Both the position numbers and the translations under genes were made by a program. Below, piece after piece: positions 12,394 through 21,590 of a DNA stretch of 64,000 nt. Under the pieces are notes generated by a model. The model ran no database searches. It had not been told where the DNA came from and saw nothing but the letters and a program-made list of their open reading frames with translations. Origin of the DNA: Nilaparvata lugens (lineage: Eukaryota; Arthropoda; Insecta; Hemiptera; Delphacidae); contig NC_052518.1 in the NCBI RefSeq assembly GCF_014356525.2, forward strand, positions 8,155,978 through 8,219,977. Direction: 5' to 3'. Every line of letters begins with the position of its first letter. Positions within the stretch are counted from its first letter, which is position 1.

Positions 12394-13270
12394 CTGGTGT
12401 GGTACACTCACACAACTTTCCTTGCTTATTGAAGTGTAAGCCTCATTCTTGAATAATTTAGGGAAATAACATAATGACGATTGGCGGCTACATATTTGAA
12501 ACTACGATCAGACTACTGTATATGTGTATAAATAATTGTTTTCAGAGTACTTTTTCCTTTGTGTAAATTGTGAAATTCGATTATTTTTTTTAAAAAGACG
12601 TCAAAACGTCAGCTGTACTACAGATGCAGTCTCGACTATGTGTTCTTTTTATAAATTGCTCGACCTACCTACCTCATGCACGAGAAGAAGGTTACAAAGT
12701 CAATTTCTGAAGGATGGGGTTTCTCAGGGAGGAGACTCATGCCAGTTTATAAATAACTATACAGAGTATGAATTTGAAAAAAATCAGTCGAGTCATTTTT
12801 TAGAAAATTGTGAAAAACATTGTTTTTTAGTAATTATCCGTCATTTTTCTCAAGAATATTACGGAGCTCCTGCAATTTTCCCAGAAATAGGACTCATGTC
12901 AGTTGATAGGGCTTATAAATAGCTATGCATGGTATAAATTTGAATAAAATCGTTAAAACGGTTTTTGAGAAAACCGTGAAAAACATGGTTTTTTAGTAAT
13001 TATCCGCCATTTAATTTTATTGAATTTCTTATTGTCGGATCCTCATGGTAGAAGGACCTTAAGTTTAAAATTTCAAGTCAATCGGGAATGGAGTTATCGT
13101 GTTCACAGACATACATACATACACACACACACACAGACCAACACCCAAAAATCAGGTTTTTGGACTCAGGGGACCTTGAAACGTATAGAAAGCTTGAAAT
13201 AAGGGTACCTTAATTTTTTTGGAAAGCAATACTTTCCTTACCTATGGTAATAAGGCAAGGAAAGTAAAAA
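12394..13270. mobile_element. Dispersed repeat Y, copy 1 (877 bp)
   Basis: It begins CTGGTGTGGTACACTCACAC and ends GGCAAGGAAAGTAAAAA. Its inner terminal motif ACTTTCCTTGC is inverted at the two ends. It is homologous to 22753-23520 throughout, including a GTTTTTGAGAAAACCGTGAA segment. The open frames inside are not conserved between copies and are not genes. Confidence 0.7.
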
Positions 13271-13640
13271 AATATGAAACTATGATACTATAAAACTATG
13301 AAACTTTGAAACTATGATACTATAAAGCTATGAAACTATGAAACTATGAAACTATGAAACTATGAAACTATGAAACTATGAAACTATGAAACTATGAAAC
13401 TATGAAACTATGAAACTATATGAAACTATGAAACTATGAAACTATGAAACTATGAAACTATGAAACTATGAAACTATGAAACTATGAAACTATGAAACTA
13501 TGAATCTATGAAACTATGAAACTATGAAACTATGAAACTATGAAACTACGAAACTATGAAACTATGAAACTATGAAACTATGAAACTATGAAACTATGAA
13601 ACTATGAAACTATGAAACTATGAAACTATAAAACTATGAC
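13271..13640 (+). repeat. 8-bp microsatellite (AAACTATG)n
   Basis: About 45 copies of AAACTATG, nearly perfect in the middle and decaying at the left (AAACTTTG, ATACTATA). It abuts the right end of repeat Y. Confidence 0.95.
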
Positions 13641-14217
13641 GATGTGGGCGTTCTGATATGACAGTCGAAAACGATAAACGGCTCCCCATGTCCCGCCTTC
13701 ATAGCTTGTTACTTATTCATGACGAAACACTGTGAATGGAACACTGCTATTCATTTATATGTTCTGATTCATGAGTAAACGACCAAATCTAACAGCTTCA
13801 TACAAAATGGCAGAAATCACTGATAAGAGTTACAGCTCTCAGTAGGATTAATCAGTGTCAAGTGATTACTCAGTGTGGCTGAATTACGTTCAAAGGGCAA
13901 TGAAATCAAAATAAAAATATGTTCAAAAAATATAAAAATTTTCAATAAAAATATCAAACCGCACATTGATAGTTGTTTATGAATCCTCGTTGTTATAAAC
14001 CTTGATAACCTAAATACTATATAACCTTGAGACAACTATTGAGATGGTTTCGGCCGAGCTGTATGTTAATGCCTGTTATTTCAATAAGACCCGTGTGGTT
14101 GGGGTGGGGTGCACGCTTCTGTCCAGCACTACTGTCAACTGTCAAGTCGGCAGGCAAGTATCACAGAGGAGTATAGCCTGTGTTGCAGTGGCACCACCTA
14201 CACAAACATCTAGTGCC

Positions 14218-14730
14218 GGTTGCACAAAAGCCGATTAAATTTTAACCGTGATTAATCCCAGGATTCCGACTTCTCATAAAACCCTTCTCTGATTGAGTCT
14301 CATGGAATTAATCACGGTTAAAATTTAACCGACTTCTGAGCAACCGGGCCCTAGTCAAAGTATGTGTTGCAGTGGGACCATCTACAGAAACACCTAGTGT
14401 CGGTTGCACAAAAGCCGATTAAATTTTAACCGTGATTAATCCCAGGATTCCGACTTCTCATAAAACCCTTCTCTGATTGAGTCTCATGAAATTAATCACG
14501 GTTAAAATTTAACCGGCTTTTGTGCAACTGGGCCCTAGTCAAAGTATGTGTTGCAGTGGGATCATCTATAGAAACACCTAGTGTCGGTTGCACAAAAGCC
14601 GATTAAATTTTAACCATGAATAATTCCAGGATAACCAATCAGAGAAGCCGTCTTTTCATAAAACCATTCTCTGATTGAGTCTCGTGAAATTAATCACGGT
14701 TGAAATTTAACCGGCTTTTCTGCAACCGGG
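14218..14730. repeat. Three tandem 184-bp units, each holding a palindromic MITE
   Basis: GGTTGCACAAAAGCCGATTA starts at 14218, 14402 and 14586 (period 184). Each unit carries a palindrome of about 130 bp whose right arm reads AATTTAACCGGCTTTTGTGC. The units are joined by a shared linker with GTGTTGCAGTGG and AACACCTAGTG. A single copy of the palindrome occurs at 31232-31370. The stretch 14731-14979 holds nothing coding. Confidence 0.85.
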
Positions 14731-15271
14731 ACCTTGTCACTCAAATGAACAACTATGAATATAAATTATTGTTGTATTTATTTATTCAAGTAAGTTACAA
14801 TACATTCTGGTTCATACACGAATCTACAATAAATTACAGTACAACAGCCAATTATGCAACAAATTTCACATATTATGAAAACTTATTAATTACAATGAAG
14901 ATTGAATGCAACATTAGAATATTGATAATATAGTATTGTAATATAACTACATAAATCAGCGGTGTTTCAACAATGAATAAATGATAATTTCAATGAATAA
15001 ATATACACCCCACTATATATTATATGTGTTGGGGTATAAGTAATTAGTTGCTTATTGCGTGTAATAATTACTATTTACAAACTTCATTCACTGATATGGG
15101 ATTAAAGTTTTTTATAATAAAATTAGTAAAAATGTATAATACAAACAAACAAAATTATGGAATTAGTCAATAAATATTAATGTTCTATTATAAGGATAAT
15201 AATAAGAAAGGTTATTTTTAGAAAAATGAAAAACAGTAAAGAGTGGAATGAAGAATAAATAGTTTCAATAT

Positions 15272-16663
15272 TTACAGTCTAACTAAATTTTCACAATTTT
15301 CCACTCCAATATCAACCAACCAGGAAAATAAACTTTTCTTGAACCTGTGTCTATTGAATTCTTCCCTAATGTAACTTGGTATTGAATTATAAATTTTTGG
15401 TCCCAAATATGTGTAGTTTCTTTGCCCAAATGTAGTGTTCATCCTTGGTACTATTGAATACGTGTTTCTCTGCCTTGTTTGATGGTTATGATCTGCCAGT
15501 CTTATGTGTTCGTTGTTTCTCCTCATTCGCGTGATGATAGCCTGGATGTAGAGTTGTCTTACACTCAGTACTTTACTGTCCTTGAAAAGAATGTTCGTGG
15601 GGAATTGATTCTCCTTGAAGCCTATTATTTTTAGTATTCGTTTTTGAAGTTTATAGAGAGGTTCAACATGTGTAAAATTCGTAGCTCCCCAGATAATTAT
15701 GACGTATCTTAAAATTGATTGCACTAAAGAAAAATAAACAGTTTTTAATGTCTCATAGTTGAGGATTTTACGGAGTTGATAGAATTTGTAGAGAAGCTTC
15801 CTGATCCGGGTAATTGATAGATTAATGTGCTTGTCCCATTTGAATTTGTTGTCCACTATTGTTCCTAAATATTTTATTTCATTGACTTGTTGAATTGAAG
15901 GGCAATCACACGGGTTGTTGGTGCTTCCACAGTGATGCAGGATTATTGAAGAATCCGGTGGTCTCGTCCGTTCTGTCAGAGAAAAGGCTAAAAATTTCGT
16001 TTTTGTTGCATTTACTGTAAGCAAATTTTCTCTTAACCATTTATCGACTTTGATCAATTCTTCCTGTGCCAGATTAAAAACTTCCTCCCAGGTGTTTCCT
16101 TCAAATAGTATACACGTATCATCAGCAAAAGCTATTACTCTTCCTCTTATCTTAATTGAACATAGCTCATTTGCATATGCCAAATACAGAATTGGCCCAA
16201 GAACTGTTCCTTGGGGAATCCCAAACTTCATCGTTTCCTCTGAACTGAGATGTTCTTCAACTTTGACTTTTTGACGCCGGTCACAGAGGTATGATCTAAA
16301 CCATGCTAGAGGAACTCCTCTAATTCCCATGGCTTCTAATTTCTTCAGCAGCAAACTGTGATTAACAGTGTCAAAAGCTTTTGCTAGGTCCAGGAACACT
16401 GCTGCACATTTTTTGTTATTTTCTAGCTTATCTGTGACAAAATTTGACAATTCTAATACCGCATCTTCTGTACTCCTCCCCTCACGAAAACCAAATTGAT
16501 TCCTAGATAGTAAGTTGTTTTTTTCCATGTAATTCACAAGACGTTTCTTTACCAGTTTTTCCAAAATCTTAGAAATATTGCTTATAAGTGAAATAGGCCT
16601 GTAATTGGTGGCATTTGTTTTGTCGCCTCCTTTATGTAATGGTCTAACACATGTCTCTTTCAT
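15272..16663 (-). CDS. H1 ORF3 C-terminal part: reverse transcriptase
   Basis: 463 uninterrupted residues of RT palm, thumb and C-terminal region. Motifs: YRPISLISNISKILEK (21-36), QFGFREGRSTEDAV (56-69), motif A FLDLAKAFDTVNH (90-102), motif B GIPQGTVLGPIL (148-159), motif C FADDT (179-183) and KYLGTIVD. The thumb has IIWGATNFTHVEPLYKLQKR, and a tail with VLSVRQLYIQAI follows. No CCHC or RNase H domain is seen. The catalytic aspartates are intact. This is a piece of a longer EN-RT protein; the listed start is only the first Met after the frame change. Jockey/CR1 superclade is likely. Confidence 0.9.
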   Translation of the reverse strand: MKETCVRPLHKGGDKTNATNYRPISLISNISKILEKLVKKRLVNYMEKNNLLSRNQFGFREGRSTEDAVLELSNFVTDKLENNKKCAAVFLDLAKAFDTVNHSLLLKKLEAMGIRGVPLAWFRSYLCDRRQKVKVEEHLSSEETMKFGIPQGTVLGPILYLAYANELCSIKIRGRVIAFADDTCILFEGNTWEEVFNLAQEELIKVDKWLRENLLTVNATKTKFLAFSLTERTRPPDSSIILHHCGSTNNPCDCPSIQQVNEIKYLGTIVDNKFKWDKHINLSITRIRKLLYKFYQLRKILNYETLKTVYFSLVQSILRYVIIIWGATNFTHVEPLYKLQKRILKIIGFKENQFPTNILFKDSKVLSVRQLYIQAIITRMRRNNEHIRLADHNHQTRQRNTYSIVPRMNTTFGQRNYTYLGPKIYNSIPSYIREEFNRHRFKKSLFSWLVDIGVENCENLVRL

Positions 16664-16725
16664 AGCTTTTGGAAAAATTCCTTTTGACAGACTTAAATTA
16701 AATATGTGAATTAATGGTTTTACAA

Positions 16726-17439
16726 TTACATTTTTATCGACTTCAATGTTCTATTATTGATTCCATCAAGTCCTGGAGCACTGTCATTTCGCAAACTACT
16801 AATAGCTTCAAGAAGCTCATCTTCAGTTACTGGGTGAAAGTAGATGGAGTGTAGAGTTCTTGTAACAGGTTTATATTGGGATATGATTTGGTCTAGTGGT
16901 TTTCTTAAGGAATCTATTATTGTCTCCGCCATTTCTTCACCTACATTTGTGAAAAAGTTATTCATGTGGTTGAGCACAGTTTCTGGATTTTCCTTTAGAT
17001 TGAAAATCCTATCATCTATTTTAATAGCATTCAATTTCATTTTTGTTTTTGATTTAGAGTCAGTAGCATCTTTGATTACTTTCCACATTTTTTTATTATC
17101 CTTTCCAGCTTCATACAATTTCTCTCTATAGTATTGGTCCTTTGTTTCATGAATTAAAGCTGTGAGTGTATTCCTATACCGACGATAGAAGTTGGTTAAG
17201 TTAATGTTGTTTGGGTCTTCCTTTCTTCTTTTGTTGAGTAGATTTCTGGTTCTTATTGCTGCTACTATACCTCTGGTGATCCATGGTTTGATGGGTTTGT
17301 ACTTCTTCTGCCGCCGATGCTGCTTGATATTATTTTGTATATGTTGTCTCAGAGTTGATAAGAAGGTGTCATAAGATGTATCTGGATTATTATCTTCTAA
17401 AACATGAATCCACTCCTCATTCAGTAGTTCATTCTTCAA
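16726..17439 (-). pseudogene. H1 ORF3 middle: EN-RT linker and RT N-terminus
   Basis: 237-residue basic linker with KPWITRGIVAAIRTRNLLNK, YRRYRNTLTALIHETKDQYY and WKVIKDAT, the usual connector of Jockey/CR1-type ORF2 proteins. It ends in the start of RT motif 0/1, DSAPGLDGINNRTLK. A single-base frame change near 16735-16745 leads into the RT core; the bridging sequence KGIFPKAMKETC is present in the next frame. In-frame stops lie between this piece and the EN (17440-17533). Confidence 0.85.
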
Positions 17440-17533
17440 GCTATTTTCTCGTTTATTTCATGTGTTCCAGTTTCATTTGCACTATTTCTCGAAATATGTT
17501 GCACTCCTAGAAAAGTGGTCAGTTATTGTTGAT

Positions 17534-18250
17534 TCATAAATCAACAAAAAAAGTATTATCTCTGGAGTTGGTAGCAATGTGATCTATGCAAGAAGCAGTT
17601 TCTGTTGTAGTTCTGGTTGCTTGCTCAATGCAGAGTCTGAGCCCATGCTCGCTTAGAAGATCGCAGTAGTCATTCAATTGATGATGTGGACGAATTTGAA
17701 GGGTGTTAATATTCATGTCTCCGGCACATATGACTTGTTGCCCTCTTAATTCATTCAGGATCGATTCTAAGTCACTCAGGAAATCTGTAATATCATTGAA
17801 GGACGGTGATCTGTATATTGCAAGGATGTTCCACTTTTTGTCTGCTGCATCCAACCGAATATGTAGGACATTTGCCTGGTTAATATGTAGCTCAACACAT
17901 TGTACATTTATACTATCTTTAACATAAACAACTACACCATCATTTTGTAATGGGTTGTTTATGGTGGAAAATACATCATATCCTCGAATGGACTGGAGTA
18001 CAAATTCAGTCCTAATCCAGCATTCGGTTAGAATAATAACATCAAAAGAAAAATTAATGTCGCACAATTGAATCATCAGCTCATCAAAATTTCTTCTGAT
18101 ACTCCTTATATTGAGACAGAAGATGCTCAAATCACAAGAACTCAATGCTGCACAAAGTTGTTGACTGTTGTTGATCACTTCATCGTTTATTTCTTCAAAA
18201 TAATCAAGATCCTCGAAGCTGAGCAAATTTGATAAGTTGTTGTTACTCAT
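17534..18250 (-). pseudogene. H1 ORF3 N-terminal part: AP-type endonuclease
   Basis: Exonuclease-endonuclease-phosphatase domain that nicks target DNA to prime reverse transcription. Motifs seen: CLNIRSI, ILTECW (metal-binding Glu), LAIYRSP, CAGDMNI (GDxN) and SCIDHIATNS. The terminal catalytic TDHF lies just past the stop, in another frame at about 17520, so a small indel separates it. The start ATG at 18250 overlaps the helicase stop as ATGAGTAA, the same 8-nt geometry as in H2. The EN is nearly complete but frameshifted. Confidence 0.85.
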
Positions 18251-19310
18251 TATTTAAACTCTCATTAATCCCTTCCATGTTTCTTTCATTCCAGCTTAAG
18301 AGAAACTCTTCACTAACATCCTTTAGTTTTCGAATTAGGGTCAGCACTAAATCTTCTTGCCCTGTTGTGATATATCTGAAGGTTTGTGTGTGTCTGCTCA
18401 TTGCTACTATTACATGTTGTGTGCTGTTATATATTCCAAGTTGTTTTTTATTGTTCCTTATCAGAACTACATTCTTGTGAGTTAAGCCCTGTGCTTCATG
18501 AATTGTATGGACTTTAATTGAAGGGTGAAGTTTTGATTGCAGCTCTTCTAGCACTGTTTTCTTCTCGAGCTGAGTGAATGTAAGAATCAGAGTGTTAGGT
18601 TCAAGTGGTCCAAGTTCTCCATTTGTTATTGGAGGTCTGACGGATAACAGGACCTCATTTTTCGTACCAATGTCCTGGTAGTAGCTGGAAAGGATGTAGC
18701 AGACGTCTATTGGACACCTTCTAGTTACTGTTTGATGGATTCTCTTCTCACAGAGAGATGAAATGTGTGACCATTCAGCTGTTAATTTACTTCTCTCTAT
18801 GTAAGGTATTTGGTTTGAATCTCCTAGCAGAATAATCTCAGAAGCACCAGCGAGAGATGAGACAAATCCCACGAAACCTGCATGCATTAATACTGCTTCA
18901 TCTATGAAAACACGTTTGTACTGCTTTTTTGATCCGTTTATTATGAAAGATGAAACTGTTCTATAATCCTGTTTAATTATTCTTTCATATTTATTTTTGT
19001 GAATTCTATTCACCTCTTGCCTAATTTCATTTATTCCAGCTCTTGTCTGACACAAAATGAGATCTTTACCTGGTGTATGTTGCTGAAGGATAAAGTGAGT
19101 TTTACCACACCCTGGAACTCCATCCATCCAAGTTATTTTTGGCATCTTACAATTTGTGATGTCAACTTTTAGAATATTCTTCAGCAGCTCAGCATTCAGC
19201 ATGATTTGGGTGTCTCTACTGACTAGAATATACTTTTTCTTAGTTAAGAATGACTTTGTTGTTTCATTGTAGGGTACGTATTTTCCTTCATTTTCAAAAC
19301 AGAAGCCCAT
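18243..19310 (-). CDS. H1 ORF2 C-terminal part: superfamily-1 viral-type RNA helicase
   Basis: 355 residues, matching the alphavirus-like (+)RNA virus helicase family (Viral_helicase1 type). Motifs in order: Walker A GVPGCGKT (64-71); Ia-like ILCQTRAG (85-92); Walker B VFIDEA (134-139); motif III GDSNQIPY (163-170); TRRCPIDVCY (196-205); IV-like LTFTQ (243-247); motif V HTIHEAQGLT (268-277); motif VI VAMSRHTQTF (302-311). All NTPase residues are present. Such enzymes unwind RNA with NTP hydrolysis; a role in LINE RNA handling or target-primed reverse transcription is inference. The real start lies upstream across the frame change near 19410; the first ATG here is only convenient. The 3' end overlaps ORF3 by 8 nt (ATGAGTAA). 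Confidence 0.9.
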   Translation of the reverse strand: MGFCFENEGKYVPYNETTKSFLTKKKYILVSRDTQIMLNAELLKNILKVDITNCKMPKITWMDGVPGCGKTHFILQQHTPGKDLILCQTRAGINEIRQEVNRIHKNKYERIIKQDYRTVSSFIINGSKKQYKRVFIDEAVLMHAGFVGFVSSLAGASEIILLGDSNQIPYIERSKLTAEWSHISSLCEKRIHQTVTRRCPIDVCYILSSYYQDIGTKNEVLLSVRPPITNGELGPLEPNTLILTFTQLEKKTVLEELQSKLHPSIKVHTIHEAQGLTHKNVVLIRNNKKQLGIYNSTQHVIVAMSRHTQTFRYITTGQEDLVLTLIRKLKDVSEEFLLSWNERNMEGINESLNNE

Positions 19311-19344
19311 TCGATATGTAGTGGATGTCGGCCACAGGAAAGTC

Positions 19345-20178
19345 TTAAGTCGATTGTCGTAGATGTTCCATCTCGTTTCGCCATATTTCTTGAATACATG
19401 CTGCTGAAGAAGAGATATTACTATTCAGTGATGATAGTACTCCCCTATATAAATCCTCATTCAGAACATCATACTGTTGAATAAAGTTCCTGAGTTCTAT
19501 CATACTGTTCAAATAAGCATAAAGAATAGAATCATACGGTAGGTATCCTTTTGGACAATCTTCAGAGCCATCGTTTTCATGTGGTATATCCAAGAACTTT
19601 AGATTGTTTATTCCTCTGTAATAGAATACATAATTCAGGTTTTTAGTTTTAATTACTAAACTTAAAATGTCCAAACATGTAAACTCGGAGTCAATATCAA
19701 AAGAATCTATTCCAATCGTAATGTTGTATTTATTTATCGATGCATATTCGTCTATTACCAGTAAGAGGTCACGGATACCTAATTGAGCCTCATTGTTATT
19801 ATTTTGCGCTAATATCAATGTCAATGAATTTTTAACAAGATGAAAACGAATTGAGCTATTATTTACGTTCCGTAAATAAACAGTAGGTAAGCTATTGTAT
19901 TCATCTTGACTCAGCGTTTTCTTCTTGATTGAATGTGCAACGCCTTCTGAAATACGTAAACTATTTTTATTCCAGCGAGCTAATGATAAATTAAAATCTG
20001 TATATTGACCAAAGCTGAAAATCAAAGACGTCCTACTTTTCGCTGACTGTTTTATTAATTCTGTTTTTTTAATAGATGATAGGAAATCTTGAATATCTAT
20101 TTTTATATTTGATGCTGTGAATTTATTTGATGATTTTGAGCTGGAAATTCTATTTTTAATCTTTTTAAGCACTTCCAT
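19345..20178 (-). CDS. H1 ORF2 N-terminal part: unknown conserved domain
   Basis: About 277 residues from ATG at 20178; the open frame extends upstream only through a TTG. I recognise no family. Notable features are a Lys/Ser-rich start, a block YVFYYRGINNLKFLDIP near the middle-end and a helix-like MIELRNFIQQYDVLNEDLYR. Both blocks recur in the second copy (H2) near 50190 and 50324 in the same place before the helicase, so the domain belongs to the element. The frame breaks near 19410, in a TCTTCTTCAGCAGC run; the neighbouring frame carries on into the helicase. The ancestral ORF2 therefore joined this domain to the helicase. It could be a degenerate remnant of a viral replicase region, but that is a guess. 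Confidence 0.7.
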   Translation of the reverse strand: MEVLKKIKNRISSSKSSNKFTASNIKIDIQDFLSSIKKTELIKQSAKSRTSLIFSFGQYTDFNLSLARWNKNSLRISEGVAHSIKKKTLSQDEYNSLPTVYLRNVNNSSIRFHLVKNSLTLILAQNNNNEAQLGIRDLLLVIDEYASINKYNITIGIDSFDIDSEFTCLDILSLVIKTKNLNYVFYYRGINNLKFLDIPHENDGSEDCPKGYLPYDSILYAYLNSMIELRNFIQQYDVLNEDLYRGVLSSLNSNISSSAACIQEIWRNEMEHLRQST

Positions 20179-21433
20179 AATTTGTTCGATCAATTGATTG
20201 TTGCAATGCTTTCACATAGCTGGGACACTTTAGATAGTTTACTTTGTGGTCTGAGGGTTTATCAGCTCTTTTGCAGTTAAAACATACTGGAGGTTTATCG
20301 ATTGAAGGGCAGGTTTTGATGTTGTGTCCTGTGATGGAGCAATGACCACAGATATCTTCTTCCTTTTTACAATGTTTTGTGATGTGCCCATAGACTTGAC
20401 ATTTATAGCACCTTTGCACTGCATGGTAATCATTAACTCTACATGATGTCATATCTATAAATATTTTTTTCTTATTAATTATTGCTTTCCTAATTTCGGG
20501 TTCACATTCTACTACCCAATGCACGGAATCCTTGTTTTTCGGCCCTAATTTGAATGATGGCTTGCAACCTTCTTCAAATTTTTGTTTTTCTATTCCTGAA
20601 TTGACAAAATTTTTGTTATATATTTCTTCAGTTACCTCTTTGTTAGTGAGATCAGATGGAACATCATAAACAATTATCCTGGTTTTTTTATTTTGGGGCT
20701 CAGTTATCTTGATTTGATCATTATTTACAGCTTTATTCTTCAATAATTTCTTTTTGTCCTCTAGAGAATCCAGAACAATGAGTAAACCTCCTCCTCTAAC
20801 GGGTACTGTCTTTTTTATTTTAATGTTATCCTTTCTCGCGATGTTGGTTTTCAGTGTTCCTTTTATTTTTTCACTGTCTTGTTTCTCATTACCGGTGGAA
20901 TTTGAGGGTTTAATTAAGACTACCTGTTCTTTTGGAAGGATTTTCCTGACTTGATTATTGGACTGGGGATCGCGTGAAGTAGCTTTTTTCGGTAGTTGTA
21001 TCATGTCTGCGTAAGTAATAGGCCTGTCTTTATTTTTAATTTCCTGAACAGATTTGCTTATGTCCTGTAATGAGTCATGGATTTTCGGATGCCCTAAAGA
21101 ATCACTTATTTGGCTAATAGTAACTGCTCTCGTTTCTACTTTCACGATTACCAATGCTAATTTTTGAACTAATTCTAAGAAATTATCATATTCGGCTCTG
21201 GAAACCTTGTTTTTTTTAAATTCTGACGAAGCCCATTCCTTGAATTCCGAAGAGATACTCTTCATGTTCATTATGTCTGTGTTGAATTCACTCAGCAATA
21301 ATTGTTCAACAGTTTCCATTTTACCTGGTTGTTCTCGTACTTTGAGTCCTTGGTTCCCTGGAAAGTTATCCTCTTCTTCCTCCTCCTCGAATTGCGGGAT
21401 CAGTCCATCCGGTGGTTTGGTTGGTGACCTCAT
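20165..21433 (-). CDS. H1 ORF1: Gag-like zinc-knuckle RNA-binding protein
   Basis: 422 residues, intact. In LINEs this protein coats element RNA in the ribonucleoprotein. An acidic N-terminus (EEEEEEDN at about 17-24) and a Lys-rich, probably disordered middle precede a region around 230-320 (IIVYDVPSDLTNKEV) that resembles the RRM-like fold of Jockey/I-type ORF1s. The C-terminus holds three zinc knuckles: CYKCQVYGHITKHC (about 342), CGHCSITGHNIKTC (about 362) and a longer CFNC...H...C (about 384-403). Its last codons overlap ORF2: the stop lies inside ATGGAAGTGCTTAA, a 14-nt overlap with the likely ORF2 start, which suggests termination-reinitiation. ATG at 21433 is the first in frame. Confidence 0.85.
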   Translation of the reverse strand: MRSPTKPPDGLIPQFEEEEEEDNFPGNQGLKVREQPGKMETVEQLLLSEFNTDIMNMKSISSEFKEWASSEFKKNKVSRAEYDNFLELVQKLALVIVKVETRAVTISQISDSLGHPKIHDSLQDISKSVQEIKNKDRPITYADMIQLPKKATSRDPQSNNQVRKILPKEQVVLIKPSNSTGNEKQDSEKIKGTLKTNIARKDNIKIKKTVPVRGGGLLIVLDSLEDKKKLLKNKAVNNDQIKITEPQNKKTRIIVYDVPSDLTNKEVTEEIYNKNFVNSGIEKQKFEEGCKPSFKLGPKNKDSVHWVVECEPEIRKAIINKKKIFIDMTSCRVNDYHAVQRCYKCQVYGHITKHCKKEEDICGHCSITGHNIKTCPSIDKPPVCFNCKRADKPSDHKVNYLKCPSYVKALQQSIDRTNYGSA

Positions 21434-21590
21434 CTATCCGACGACGATGACGTATGAAGATAGCTGCTGTATGGTTATGATCCAGTGACCCACTTATTGA
21501 TGAACGATGATTGTTTTGAAAACTATCACTACGGTGAAACTAAACTACTAAGATGTTTACTCTACGAGCGCTACTGTAAGACTGTATGAG

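Larger units (their letters stand above)
12331..13875. mobile_element. Dispersed repeat X, copy 1, split by a nested insertion
   Basis: The ends 12331-12375 (ATTATAGTCATGGAG) and 13642-13875 (GTTACTTATTCATGACG, AACACTGTGAATGGA, ACAAAATGGC) match a continuous copy at 30914-31225. The intervening DNA (877-bp element plus microsatellite) is therefore a later insertion. Confidence 0.6.
14980..21590 (-). mobile_element. LINE H1: non-LTR retrotransposon with viral-type helicase
   Basis: Reading on the minus strand: 5' UTR from about 21590; ORF1 (21433-20165); ORF2 with an unknown domain and a superfamily-1 helicase (20178-18243); ORF3 with an apurinic-type endonuclease and an RT (18250-15272); and a 3' UTR ending with ATTGAAAT and AATAAATA motifs near 14980. 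Most LINEs have two ORFs; this has three. ORF1 is intact, ORF2 has one frame change, ORF3 has two. Both ends are approximate, as no target-site duplication was found. The RT and C-terminus suggest the Jockey/CR1 superclade. Confidence 0.85.

Noticed and set aside
12536..12922. 128-codon plus-strand open frame
   Set aside because: Lies inside dispersed repeat Y; the frame is not kept in the second copy at 22.75 kb and no motif is seen.
13271..13640. CRISPR-like array
   Set aside because: The period is 8 bp without spacers, so it is a simple microsatellite.
18243..19310. Helicase as a free endogenous viral element nested by chance in a LINE
   Set aside because: H2 has the same helicase at the same position, and both share the 8-nt ORF overlap with EN.
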